A stretch of 16,348 nucleotides of DNA from Hyphomicrobiales bacterium (lineage in GTDB: Bacteria; Pseudomonadota; Alphaproteobacteria; Rhizobiales; Xanthobacteraceae), in the NCBI GenBank assembly GCA_003133345.1, contig PKXB01000014.1, forward strand, positions 16,042 through 32,389, in the 5' to 3' direction. Numbering within the stretch: the first letter of the stretch is position 1; every line of letters starts with the position of its first letter. The notes beneath the pieces were generated by a model. The model searched no databases, was not told where the DNA came from, and worked only from the letters and a program-made list of their open reading frames with translations. The translations under genes were made by a program, and so were the position numbers. Shown here piece after piece: positions 1 to 9,100 of the stretch.

Positions 1-495
1 TGGTCGCTGCGGCACCTCGGAATCATATCGGGCAATATCGATTTTCTCGGCGATATTTGGAATGCGCGTTGGGCGGTGATCTTCGCGAATATCTGGCGCG
101 GCGTACCCTTCGTCGCCATCACGCTGTTGGCCGGGCTGCAGACCGTGTCGCCGTCGCTCTATGAAGCCGCGACCATCGACGGCGCCAGCAGCTGGCAGAT
201 TTTCCGTTACATCACCTATCCGCTGCTGACACCGATCATCGCGGTGGTGATGACGTTTTCTGTACTGTTCACCTTCACGGATTTTCAGTTGATCTGGGTG
301 CTTACCCGCGGCGGCCCAGTCAATGCCACGCAACTGATGGCGACGCTGTCTTATCAGCGCGCGATTCTGGGCGGCCAACTCGGCGAAGGGGCCGCGATCT
401 CGACCGCCATGATTCCATTTTTGCTGGGCGCTATTTTGATTTCCTGGTTCGGCCTGCAGCGGCGCAAGTGGCAGCAGGGAGAGAGCAATGACTGA
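1..495 (+). CDS. Carbohydrate ABC transporter permease, MalF/UgpA-like (5' end cut by window)
   Basis: Inner-membrane permease of a binding-protein-dependent sugar importer; it would pair with the next gene and an ATPase outside the window. The frame is open from base 1, so this is the C-terminal 164 residues of a protein that is usually around 300. It contains the conserved cytoplasmic EAA loop that docks on the ATPase (EAATIDGASSWQIF, followed by YPLL; the loop begins near base 164). Hydrophobic membrane segments lie on both sides of it. The stop overlaps the next gene by 8 bp (ATGACTGA), a sign of translational coupling. Family placement (binding-protein-dependent permease, MalF-type partner) rests on the EAA loop and on being the first of a permease pair; the transported sugar is unknown. 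Confidence 0.9.
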   Translation, partial: WSLRHLGIISGNIDFLGDIWNARWAVIFANIWRGVPFVAITLLAGLQTVSPSLYEAATIDGASSWQIFRYITYPLLTPIIAVVMTFSVLFTFTDFQLIWVLTRGGPVNATQLMATLSYQRAILGGQLGEGAAISTAMIPFLLGAILISWFGLQRRKWQQGESND

Positions 496-1417
496 GATGC
501 TCGCTTCCAAGCTGGCCGAACCGAGGCAGGTACTCTCCGGGTCATCGGCAGCGGCGGACCACAGCGAAGGCATGAGCTATCTTGAGCGGCTGCCGCGGCG
601 GCTGATCACGCTCTATCTGCCGCTGTTTATTATTTTGGCGGTGTTGTTGTTTCCGTTTTATTGGATGGCGCTGACTGCCATCAAGCCGGACGAGCAACTG
701 CTCGATTTGGAGCGCTTCAATCCATTCTGGACCTGGAATCCGACCTTCAAGCACATCTACAAGCTGCTGTTCGAGACGTATTATCCGCTCTGGCTCTGGA
801 ATACGATGCTGGTCGCGATCTCCGCCACCGTGCTCTCGATCGTCGCCAGCGTGCTTGCCGCCTATGCCATCGTGCGGCTGCGCTACAAGGGTGCGCAGTG
901 GGTCGGCGGCGCGATTTTCCTCGCTTACCTGGTGCCGCCCTCGATCCTGTTCATCCCGCTGGCGTCGGTCGTGTTCCAGTATGGCTTGTTCGACACGCCG
1001 TTTGCGCTGATCCTCACTTATCCGACCATCCTTATTCCCTTCTCGACCTGGCTGCTGATGGGCTATTTCAAGACCATCCCATTCGAGCTCGAGGAATGCG
1101 CGCTGATCGACGGCGCCAGCCGCTGGCAGATCCTGACCAAGATTGTACTGCCGCTGGCGATACCGGGGCTGATCTCATCCTTCATCTTCTGCTTCACGCT
1201 ATGTTGGAACGAATTCATCTACGCGCTGACATTCCTGTCCTCGACCCAGAACAAGACCGTGCCGGTCGCTATCGTCAATGAATTCGTCGACGGCGATATT
1301 TACCGTTGGGGCTCGCTGATGGCCGGCGCGCTGGTCGGCTCGCTGCCGTTAGTGATCCTGTATGCCTTCTTCGTCGAGCACTATGTGTCGGCGATGACAG
1401 GGGCAATAAAGGAATGA
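488..1417 (+). CDS. Carbohydrate ABC transporter permease, MalG/UgpE-like
   Basis: Second membrane subunit of the same sugar importer, 309 residues, which is somewhat long for the family because of a polar N-terminal tail of about 35 residues. Membrane segments are visible at about residues 42-62, 104-126, 140-162, 172-193, 226-248 and 277-297. The EAA loop is at about 202-224 (EECALIDGASRWQI followed by VLPLAIPG) and contacts the ATP-binding subunit. The ATG at 488 is preceded by a purine-rich AGGGAGAG Shine-Dalgarno inside the end of the upstream permease, which supports this start and coupled translation. No ATPase gene follows: the next gene is convergent, so the ATPase and binding protein must lie to the left or elsewhere. 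The substrate is not inferable; the nearby sugar kinase makes a sugar or polyol plausible (inference). Confidence 0.93.
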   Translation: MTEMLASKLAEPRQVLSGSSAAADHSEGMSYLERLPRRLITLYLPLFIILAVLLFPFYWMALTAIKPDEQLLDLERFNPFWTWNPTFKHIYKLLFETYYPLWLWNTMLVAISATVLSIVASVLAAYAIVRLRYKGAQWVGGAIFLAYLVPPSILFIPLASVVFQYGLFDTPFALILTYPTILIPFSTWLLMGYFKTIPFELEECALIDGASRWQILTKIVLPLAIPGLISSFIFCFTLCWNEFIYALTFLSSTQNKTVPVAIVNEFVDGDIYRWGSLMAGALVGSLPLVILYAFFVEHYVSAMTGAIKE

Positions 1418-1675
1418 AATACCAATAAAATAGATCCCGCGCGCGATAGCGTTGCCAAATTTTGCAAACTCGATTTACCCTGAGCTGACTTCTGCTTCTG
1501 GCAGATGGTGTTGATAAAGTCCTCAGCGAGCCGCCAGAACGCAAAAATCGAATCCGAACAGCGAGCTGTTTGAATCGAAATTGCGTACGCGGCTCCGATT
1601 TTGAATCAATGTTGCGCGTTCGAGCCCATAAAATCGTTTTTCAACACTATCGACCCATTTCGGACATCGCTAGTA
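1418..1675. other. Intergenic region between convergent permease and kinase genes
   Basis: These 258 bp separate two genes that end towards each other, so transcripts from both sides should terminate here. No classic GC-rich hairpin with a T-run was seen. It holds an imperfect inverted repeat at 1541-1584, listed separately. It also holds a minus-strand frame without stops (1384-1605) whose translation contains protein-like phrases such as FWRLAEDFINTI but has no good start codon. This could be a decayed gene or IS remnant, or chance. Confidence 0.5.
1541..1584. repeat. Imperfect inverted repeat, possible bidirectional terminator
   Basis: The core AACAGCGAGCTGTT (1557-1570) can fold as a five-pair stem with a CGAG tetraloop. 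The flanks GCAAAAATCGAATC on the left and GAATCGAAATTGC on the right extend the symmetry imperfectly to about 20 bases per arm. It sits between convergent genes, which fits a terminator for both. There is no strong T-run on either side, so a remnant of a small dispersed repeat is an alternative. Confidence 0.35.
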
Positions 1676-2581
1676 CTACTTGGTGCAATCAGTATTGCCG
1701 GTGAACTCACACTCAACCGTGGCGATGTCGGCAAGAGTTGGCAATCCTGCTTCGTTACCGAGGTGTTGGATTTTGTAAGTGGAAGCGGCGCGGGCGAAGC
1801 GGAAATGCTCCTCCCAACTTTTCGCGGCATCGGTGAGATAGGAGTAGACATAAGCGCCGTGGAAAACATCGCCAGCCCCACTCGTATCGAGAATACGATC
1901 CGGCGGCACAATAAGAGCTGGAAGTGTTCGAACAGTACCTGCCTCATCGTACCAGAGCAGGCCACGCTCGCCGAGCGTCACGCCGCCAATTTTGCAGCCC
2001 CGACTCTTGAGATAGTCGAGCATTCTTGCCGGCTCGAGCTGCATCTGCTCGCAAAGGCGCTCGGCTACGATCGCGATGTCGATGAAGGCAAGGAGCTCAT
2101 GCGTGTTTGATCGCTGTCCGCCGCCGTCGAGCGAGGTGAGTATCCCTGCTTCCCGGGCAACTTTGGCATGATACATCGCCGCATCCGGCTGATGGCCATC
2201 CAAATGAAGCGCCCGGCAGCCTGACAGGTTCAGGAGGGGGAACGGGTCGAGAAAATCGTCATCACGACAACGGACGATGGCCCGCTTGCCATCATTCGGC
2301 ATAACGAATGACAGCGACGACGTTCTAACCTTCCGCGGATGGATCGCAATCGCATACTTCGCGGCCATATCCAGGAACATGCGACCGAGCCAGTCGTCGG
2401 CGACCGTCGCGAGCAGTTCGGGCACAAGTCCTAATTTTGCGCAGCAGAATGCAGCCGTGACCGCATTTCCACCGAACGAGATAGCATAGGCCGATGCGAC
2501 ATGCTTCTCGTCTCCGGTCGGCATCCGATCGGTCAAAAATGTCACGTCGATATAAGTCTGCCCGATGAAGAGTGCTTGCAT
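1676..2581 (-). CDS. PfkB/ribokinase-family sugar kinase
   Basis: Cytoplasmic ATP-dependent kinase that phosphorylates a sugar or nucleoside hydroxyl. With the chosen start it is 302 residues, normal for the family. It begins with the typical first strand QALFIGQTYIDVTF. Near residues 36-50 it has the N-terminal signature SFGGNAVTAAFCCAKLG. At 232-238 it has the C-terminal signature DTSGAGD, whose last Asp is the catalytic base and whose GAG forms the anion hole. The frame stays open further upstream to 2698, but those extra 39 residues do not resemble the family and overlap a better small ORF in another frame, so the ATG at 2581 is preferred although no clear Shine-Dalgarno precedes it. The substrate is unknown; convergence with an ABC sugar permease pair hints at a common sugar pathway (inference). 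Confidence 0.88.
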   Translation of the reverse strand: MQALFIGQTYIDVTFLTDRMPTGDEKHVASAYAISFGGNAVTAAFCCAKLGLVPELLATVADDWLGRMFLDMAAKYAIAIHPRKVRTSSLSFVMPNDGKRAIVRCRDDDFLDPFPLLNLSGCRALHLDGHQPDAAMYHAKVAREAGILTSLDGGGQRSNTHELLAFIDIAIVAERLCEQMQLEPARMLDYLKSRGCKIGGVTLGERGLLWYDEAGTVRTLPALIVPPDRILDTSGAGDVFHGAYVYSYLTDAAKSWEEHFRFARAASTYKIQHLGNEAGLPTLADIATVECEFTGNTDCTK

Positions 2582-2603
2582 TAATGTCGGTACATTGTTT
2601 CGG

Positions 2604-2759
2604 CTAAACGGTCTTATTGAGGGCAACGAGTTCAAGTCTGAGGCTTTCGAGGACCGAATAGACCCCAGGCGGAAACAATCCGTCATAGCGTGCTTCAAGC
2701 TGCGCGATCTCAGCCCGCAGCCGGTCGGCGCGAATCTTGCTTTCCGTCAAAGCTTTCAC
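2604..2759 (-). CDS. Small helical protein upstream of sugar kinase (hypothetical)
   Basis: A 51-residue ORF starting with GTG, preceded by GGAG nine bases upstream. Its stop is 22 bp before the kinase ATG, so the two are probably one transcript. The translation is very protein-like: a charged heptad-like helix (KIRADRLRAEIAQLEARYD), a turn (GLFPPGVYS) and a second helix (VLESLRLELVALNKTV). Directly upstream, another frame starting at ATG 2836 reads MPISANSQILRIEAVEAQL and ends at 2753, overlapping the GTG. A single missing base near 2781 would join both into one protein of about 77 residues. So this is either a short gene of its own or the 3' part of a frameshifted one. I do not recognise the family. 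Confidence 0.42.
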   Translation of the reverse strand: MKALTESKIRADRLRAEIAQLEARYDGLFPPGVYSVLESLRLELVALNKTV

Positions 2760-2836
2760 AGCAGTGTTCTCCGCACCGGTAATTGCGCCTCGACCGCCTC
2801 AATACGAAGAATCTGAGAATTGGCTGAAATAGGCAT

Positions 2837-3142
2837 TTAAAGAACCCGCGTGTTGAAAGGCGAGAGCAATTACCGCCACTTAACTACCGATTCCGACGAT
2901 GTATTCGCGTCGATCGTGTTTATATGGGAATATATAGGCGACAAAGCTAGCATTATCGTCCCGCTTCCCGGTTAACTTCGCGACATCTCCGAATTCCGAA
3001 GCCGATCCGCGGCGCGAGCCAACCGAGGCACCGCGGACATTGTGCGGTTCCCCGGTCGGGTCGGCAACCGTTAGATAGCAAGTCTACGAGAGACGGACAT
3101 CTCCGGCGCAACGCCGATCGTCACCGAGAACGAGGATCACTT
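2837..3142. promoter_or_regulatory. Divergent intergenic region upstream of ndvB and the kinase unit
   Basis: About 300 bp with no credible gene, lying between divergently transcribed units, so it should carry promoters for both. An AT-rich patch at 2921-2936 (TATATGGGAATATATA, with a TATAT/ATATA inverted repeat) stands out from the GC-rich surroundings and is a candidate core promoter or operator. I could not place convincing paired -35/-10 boxes with standard spacing on either strand. The last 200 bp give ndvB a fairly long leader if the AT patch is its promoter. Confidence 0.35.
3132..3136 (+). promoter_or_regulatory. Shine-Dalgarno of ndvB (decides the GTG start)
   Basis: GAGGA lies six bases before the GTG at 3143. 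No comparable site precedes later in-frame starts that I checked, so it supports GTG 3143 as the true start of the 2913-residue protein. Confidence 0.7.
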
Positions 3143-6100
3143 GTGCGTAGGCGATTTTCAAGATTGCTACCAAGGATATCGTCGGCTCCGCCTTGGGCCG
3201 ACGAGGAAGCAATCCGCGAGGAGCTTTTCAGCGTCGAGCGCCTTGAACAGCACGCGGAGAGCTTGGCCGCAGCGCAGTCCGTCAGCTCGCGGCCGGAGCG
3301 AGGGCGGCCGCTTGCAACACGAGTTCGCGACAACGATGAGGCCCTTCTTGACGCCTATCGTGTCATCGCAGCCGCAATTGCCGATAAGCGACCCATTACC
3401 CCTGCGGCCGAATGGCTGATCGATAATTTCCATCTCGCGGAAGATCAGATTCGTGAGATCCGAACCGATCTTCCGCCAAGTTATTACCGTCAACTTCCAA
3501 AACTGGCGGAAGGCCCGTTCAAGGGATATCCGCGGATTTTCGAAATAGCTTGGGCCTTCGTTGCGCACACGGACAGTCGTTTTGAAGCGGAGATGCTTCG
3601 ACGGTTTGTGTTGGCCTATCAGCGAGTTCAGCCGCTGACGATCGGCGAGCTATGGGCTCTCGCAATTACAATTCGAGTCGTGCTCGTGGAGAATCTGCGG
3701 CGTTTGGCCGATCTCATCGTCGGCAGCCAGACATCGCGCGACGCTGCCGACGTATTGGCTGATCGGCTGCTTGGTGCAGGAATCAGATCGCCCGAGGTAG
3801 CCGCTGCGGTCCTGCGAGAGTTTACACATTCATCGCTCACGAGATCTTTTGCGGTTCAGCTCGTCCAACGATTGCGCGATGAAGATCCGGCCACGACGCC
3901 GGCGCTTTCGTGGCTGGATAAGCGCCTGAGTTCGCAGGGCACAAACGCCGATGACATCGTGCGCGAAGAGCACCGCAGGCAGGGCGCGGCGAACGTCACT
4001 GTCCGCAATATCGTCACCAGCATGCGGCTAATATCCGAGCTTGATTGGGCGGATTTCTTCGAACGGGTCAGTCTCGTCGACGAGGAGCTACGGGCGGGCA
4101 GTGACTTCGCCGATATGGATTTTCCGACGCGCGATCGGTATCGCCGCGCTATCGAAGAACTTGCGCGCGGGTCGGCGCACTCGGAAATCGATGTCGGCCG
4201 CGAAGCCATCCTCATTGCAAAATGCGCTGAAGCCGGTCGTCAAACCGGAACGGCTGAGGTGGATCCTCGCCGGCGCAACCCCGGCTATTACTTAATTGGG
4301 CAAGGACGTCGGGCGTTCGAAAAGCAACTCGGCTTTCGCGCGCCGCTGAAGAATTGGCTGGTACGTGCGAACACCGAGGTGGGGATTTCAGGCTATCTGG
4401 CGACCGTCACGTTAACTGCCGGGCTGCTTGTCGCGCTGGCACTGCTCGTGGTCAGTATGGCCGGCGCCGATGGGTGGAGTTTACTGTTGCTGGCGTTCCT
4501 GGGCCTCTTTATTTCCGTCGATGCCGCAATCACGCTGGTGAACCGCGTGGTCACGGATCGGTTCGGTCCCGCAGTGCTCCCCGGGCTCGAGCTTCGCGAT
4601 GGTGTTTCGAGCGAGTTCCGTACCATCGTTGTCATGCCGACGCTGCTCACGAGCAGCGCAGCCATCGACGAACTCATCGAGCGGTTGGAAATCCATTATC
4701 TCGCGAGTCCGGATGGCGATATCCGGTTTGCGCTCCTATCGGATTGGACGGACTCATTAACCGAGAGCGCGGCAGGTGACGAGGAACTTTTGGGTGCAGC
4801 GATTGAGGGAATCGGCCGCCTCAATGGCCGGTACGGACCGGCATCGGACGGACCTCGTTTTCTTCTGCTCCATCGCCGGCGGGTCTGGAACGAGAGTCAG
4901 GGCGAGTGGATCGGATGGGAACGCAAGCGCGGAAAACTGCATGAGCTCAACCGGCTCCTGCGCGGCGCCACCGACACCACCTTCTTGGCGGTCGGCGGCC
5001 GGCCACCGCTCGTGCCGCCGGGCGTTCGTTACGTCATCACCTTGGACACCGACACACGGCTTCCCATTGGAGCTGCCAAGCGCCTGATCGGGAAAATGGC
5101 GCACCCGCTCAATCGGCCAAAACTTGACCTCGTGTCTCGCCGTGTGGTCGAGGGATATGGCGTGCTGCAGCCGCGGGTGACGCCATCGCTTCCCACCGTG
5201 CGCGATGGCTCGCTGTATCAGCGCGTGTTCTCGAGCCCGACCGGCATCGACCCATACGCAGCGGCCGTGTCCGACGTTTATCAGGACCTGTTCGAGGAGG
5301 GCTCTTACAGCGGCAAGGGCATTTACGATGTGGATGCCTTCGAGGCGGCGCTCGTAGGCCGTATCGCGGAAAGCTCGGTTCTCAGCCACGACCTACTGGA
5401 GGGTATTTTTGCCCGCGCGGGGCTGGTCTCCGATGTCGAAGTCTTTGAAGATTTTCCGTCGCGTTACGACGTTGCCGCATCCCGTCAGCACCGATGGGCG
5501 CGCGGTGACTGGCAGTTGCTGCCTTGGACCATTGGTAGCGGGTCGGCGACCGGCGGCCGTGGACGGACGGACATTCCGCCGCTGGGCCGCTGGAAGCTCG
5601 TCGACAACCTTCGCCGCACTTTGTCGGCCCCGGCGAGTTTCCTCGCCCTCTTGACCGGATGGATCTTGCTGCCCCCAGCAGCCGCCTCGCTCTGGTGCGG
5701 CTTCGTTCTTCTTCCCTTCCTGTTAACTGCGTTCCTGCCTCTTGTTACTCGCGTGATTCCGCGCCGCTCCGGGATCACGACCGGCAGCCACTTCCGTGCT
5801 TTTCGTCTCGATCTCAGAGTCGCCGTGTTGCAGTTCTGCCTGCAAGTGGCGCTGCTCGCGCATCAGGCTTGGCTGATGGGCGACGCAATCGCCCGGACGT
5901 TGTCTAGACTGTATCGGCGCCGAGGATTGCTGGAATGGCTGACCGCCGCAGCGGCGGGCGCCGATCGCGAACTCAAGCTTGTCGGCTTCTATCGGCGGAT
6001 GGCCGGCGCGGTCGCATTGGCCGTGTGCGGAGCATTGGCCGTTGCTTACGCCGATCACGACGCTTGGTTGATCGCCGCTCCATTCATCGCTGTCTGGACG

Positions 6101-9100
6101 CTGTCACCAGCCATCGCATGGTGGGTGAGCGGGTCGCCACGTCCCGACCAGAGTTCGCTGTCGGACGCGGAGTCGGAAAGTCTGCGCCTTACGGCGCGGC
6201 GCACCTGGCATTTCTTTGAAACGTTCGTGACGGCGGAAGATCATATGCTTCCTCCGGACAATTTTCAGGAGGACCCATGGCCGGTCGTTGCCCACCGCAC
6301 CTCGCCGACAAATCTGGGCCTCTATCTTCTCTCGGTGCTGGCCGCGCGAGATTTTGGCTGGATCGACCTCACCTCGGCCGTCGATCGATTAGAAGAAACG
6401 CTTCGGACAATGAACCGGCTGGAGCGATTCCGCGGTCACTTCTTCAATTGGTATGACACGCATGATCTTAATCCGCTCGAGCCAAAATACATATCATCGG
6501 TCGACAGCGGGAATCTCGCTGGGCACCTGATTGTACTCCGGAGCGCTTGCCGGGAGATGATTGCAACGCCTGTTATCGGTCCGGAAGCGCTTACCGGGAT
6601 CATGGACTCAGTGAAGCTTACGCTAGTCGCTCTGGATGCTCTGAGCGGCGATCGCCGAATATCGGAGAACGCTCGCAAACAGCTTCAAATCACGCTCGAT
6701 TCACTAGCGGCATCGTTGGAATCGCCTGCGAAATCACCGGCGGATCTTGCCTTCCGATTGTCGAACCTGGGACGACAGTCCGAAACACTTCTTGAGCTCG
6801 CGCGAGCGATTTTAGAGGACGGGCATGATGAAGTTGCCGGCAAAGCGGATGTGGTGATTTGGACAGAGGCCATTGCTGCTTCTGTCCAGGGTCATCAGCG
6901 CGATGTCGACGGGTTGCTGTCTTGGATTCATTTAATTGCTGACGAGGCTTCATCCGGCGTGCTGACTTTGGCCAATTTGCCCGATCACTGTCAGACATTG
7001 ATTGAAGATCTGACCCAGCAAAAAGCCGATCACACCTCGAGCGGCGCTGACGATGATCTCGCGCGAATTGACCGCCACATTGCGGCGTTGGAGCAAGCGG
7101 CAGTAACGGCCCAAGCTCTCATACGACGAATTGAAAGCCTCGACGAGCTTGCCGAAAAAATATTCGACGAAATGCAATTCGGATTTCTTTTGGATCCCGC
7201 CAGACAGATGCTCTCCATCGGCTATCAATCTGCCGAGGGCGTGCTGGACCCGAGCTGCTACGATCTGCTGGCATCCGAAGCGCGGCTGGCGAGCTTCATC
7301 GCGATCGCCAAAGGTGACATCGCACCGAAACATTGGTTCAAATTGGGGCGCGCGGTGACCCCGATCGACCGCGGCTCGGCTCTGATCTCATGGTCAGGAT
7401 CGATGTTCGAGTACCTGATGCCGGAACTGGTGATGCGCGAGCCCGAAGGGAGCCTGTTGCATCAAACGGCCCGGCTGATCGTGAGTCGCCAGATCGAATA
7501 CGGCGCTCAGCTCGGAGTTCCGTGGGGGATTTCCGAGTCCGCGTACAACTTCCGCGATCTCGAGCTCACCTATCAATATTCCAATTTTGGTGTCCCCGGC
7601 CTCGGACTGAAGCGCGGGCTCAGTGAGAACATCGTCGTCGCGCCCTACGCGACGGCGCTCGCATCCATGATCGAACCAGTCGCCGCGGTGCGGAATTTCG
7701 CCCGTCTGGCCGACGTAGGCGGGTGTGGCCGGTACGGCTGGTATGAGGCCTTGGACTACACGCCGGGGCGTATTCAGGAGGGTAAGAGTGTCGCCGTCGT
7801 GCGCGCCTATATGGCGCACCATCAAGGGATGAGTTTGATTGCTATCGCGAACACGCTTCACGGCGGAGCGATGCGAACGCGCTTTCATGCCAATCCAATC
7901 GTCCAGGCGACCGAGCTTTTGCTGCAGGAAAGGCCGCCGCGCGATGTCGCGGTAAAATGGGTGCGCGCCGAAGAAGTGAGTCAGACGGCGCAGGTACGCG
8001 AACTCGTGCCACCCATGTTGCGCCGGTTCCGCTCGCCGCACGATCGGGTCCCGCGTAGTCATCTTCTGTCGAACGGCCGCTACGCCGTTATGATCACCGC
8101 CGCCGGATCGGGGTTCAGCCGCTGGCGCAATCTCGCCGTATCGCGTTGGCGCGAAGATGTCACCTGCGATCCTTGGGGGTCGTATGTTTATCTGCGAGAT
8201 GTCGAAAACGGCGCTGTCTGGTCCGCGGGCTTTCAGCCGAGCGGCGCCAGACCGGACAATTACGAAGTGGCGTTTTCGGAGGATCGCGTTGAAATTGCGA
8301 GACGCGATGGAACCCTTGCGACAACGCTCGATGTCGTCGTATCGCCGGAGGATGACGGGGAAGTCAGACGCGTGTCGGTCTCGAATCTTGGGGCACGCAC
8401 GCGCGAGATCGAGGTAACGTCTTATTCCGAGGTCGTCTTGGCGCCATCGAGCGATGATGCGGCGCATCCGGCGTTTTCAAAGCTATTTGTACAGACCGAG
8501 TTCGTGCCCGAACTGGGCGCACTTCTGGCGACCCGCCGAAGGCGGGCACCGGAGGAACCGGAGGTATGGGCCGCTCATCTGGCCGTATTGGAAGGCGAGG
8601 CCACCGACGAGCTGCAATACGAGACCGACCGGGCGCGCTTTCTTGGCCGTGGCAACGGCGTCCGCTCGCCGATGTCCATGAGCAGCGGCCGGCCTCTCTC
8701 GAACACAGTCGGGACGGTGCTCGATCCGATCTTCAGCATCCGCCGACGCGTTCGCGTCCCACCCGGCGCGACCGTTCGTCTGTCTTTTTGGACGCTTCTG
8801 GCTCGTTCGCGCGACGAGGTTATAAGCCTCGCCGATAAGCACCACGATGTCGCGGCGTTCGAGCGTGCCGCCACCTTGGCCTGGACCCAGGCTCAGGTTC
8901 AGCTTCATCATCTCGGCATAACGCCGGACGAAGCCCACCTGTTCCAGCGTCTCGCCAATCGCATAATGTACTCTGACCTGACGTTGAGACCGTCGCCTGA
9001 AATCTTGAAACGGAACGATCTCGGCCCATCGGCGCTTTGGGCGCACGGTATCTCTGGCGACTTGCCGATTGTGCTGTGCCGGATTGATGAGGCCGAACAC

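Noticed and set aside
661..1281. 206-codon plus-strand frame within the second permease gene
   Set aside because: It is out of frame with a clear permease; its composition is Asp/Arg/Ala-rich noise.
1601..2110. 169-codon plus-strand frame opposite the kinase
   Set aside because: It is the complement of the PfkB gene, whose family signatures are clear on the minus strand; the plus-strand product has no recognisable features.
2581..2595. Four-codon mini-ORF MYRH ending in TAATG at the kinase start
   Set aside because: It would be a coupling leader, but it is too short and lacks a ribosome site; chance is likely.
2582..2698. N-terminal extension of the PfkB kinase to ATG 2698
   Set aside because: The extra 39 residues do not resemble kinase N-termini and overlap a better coding frame (2604-2759).
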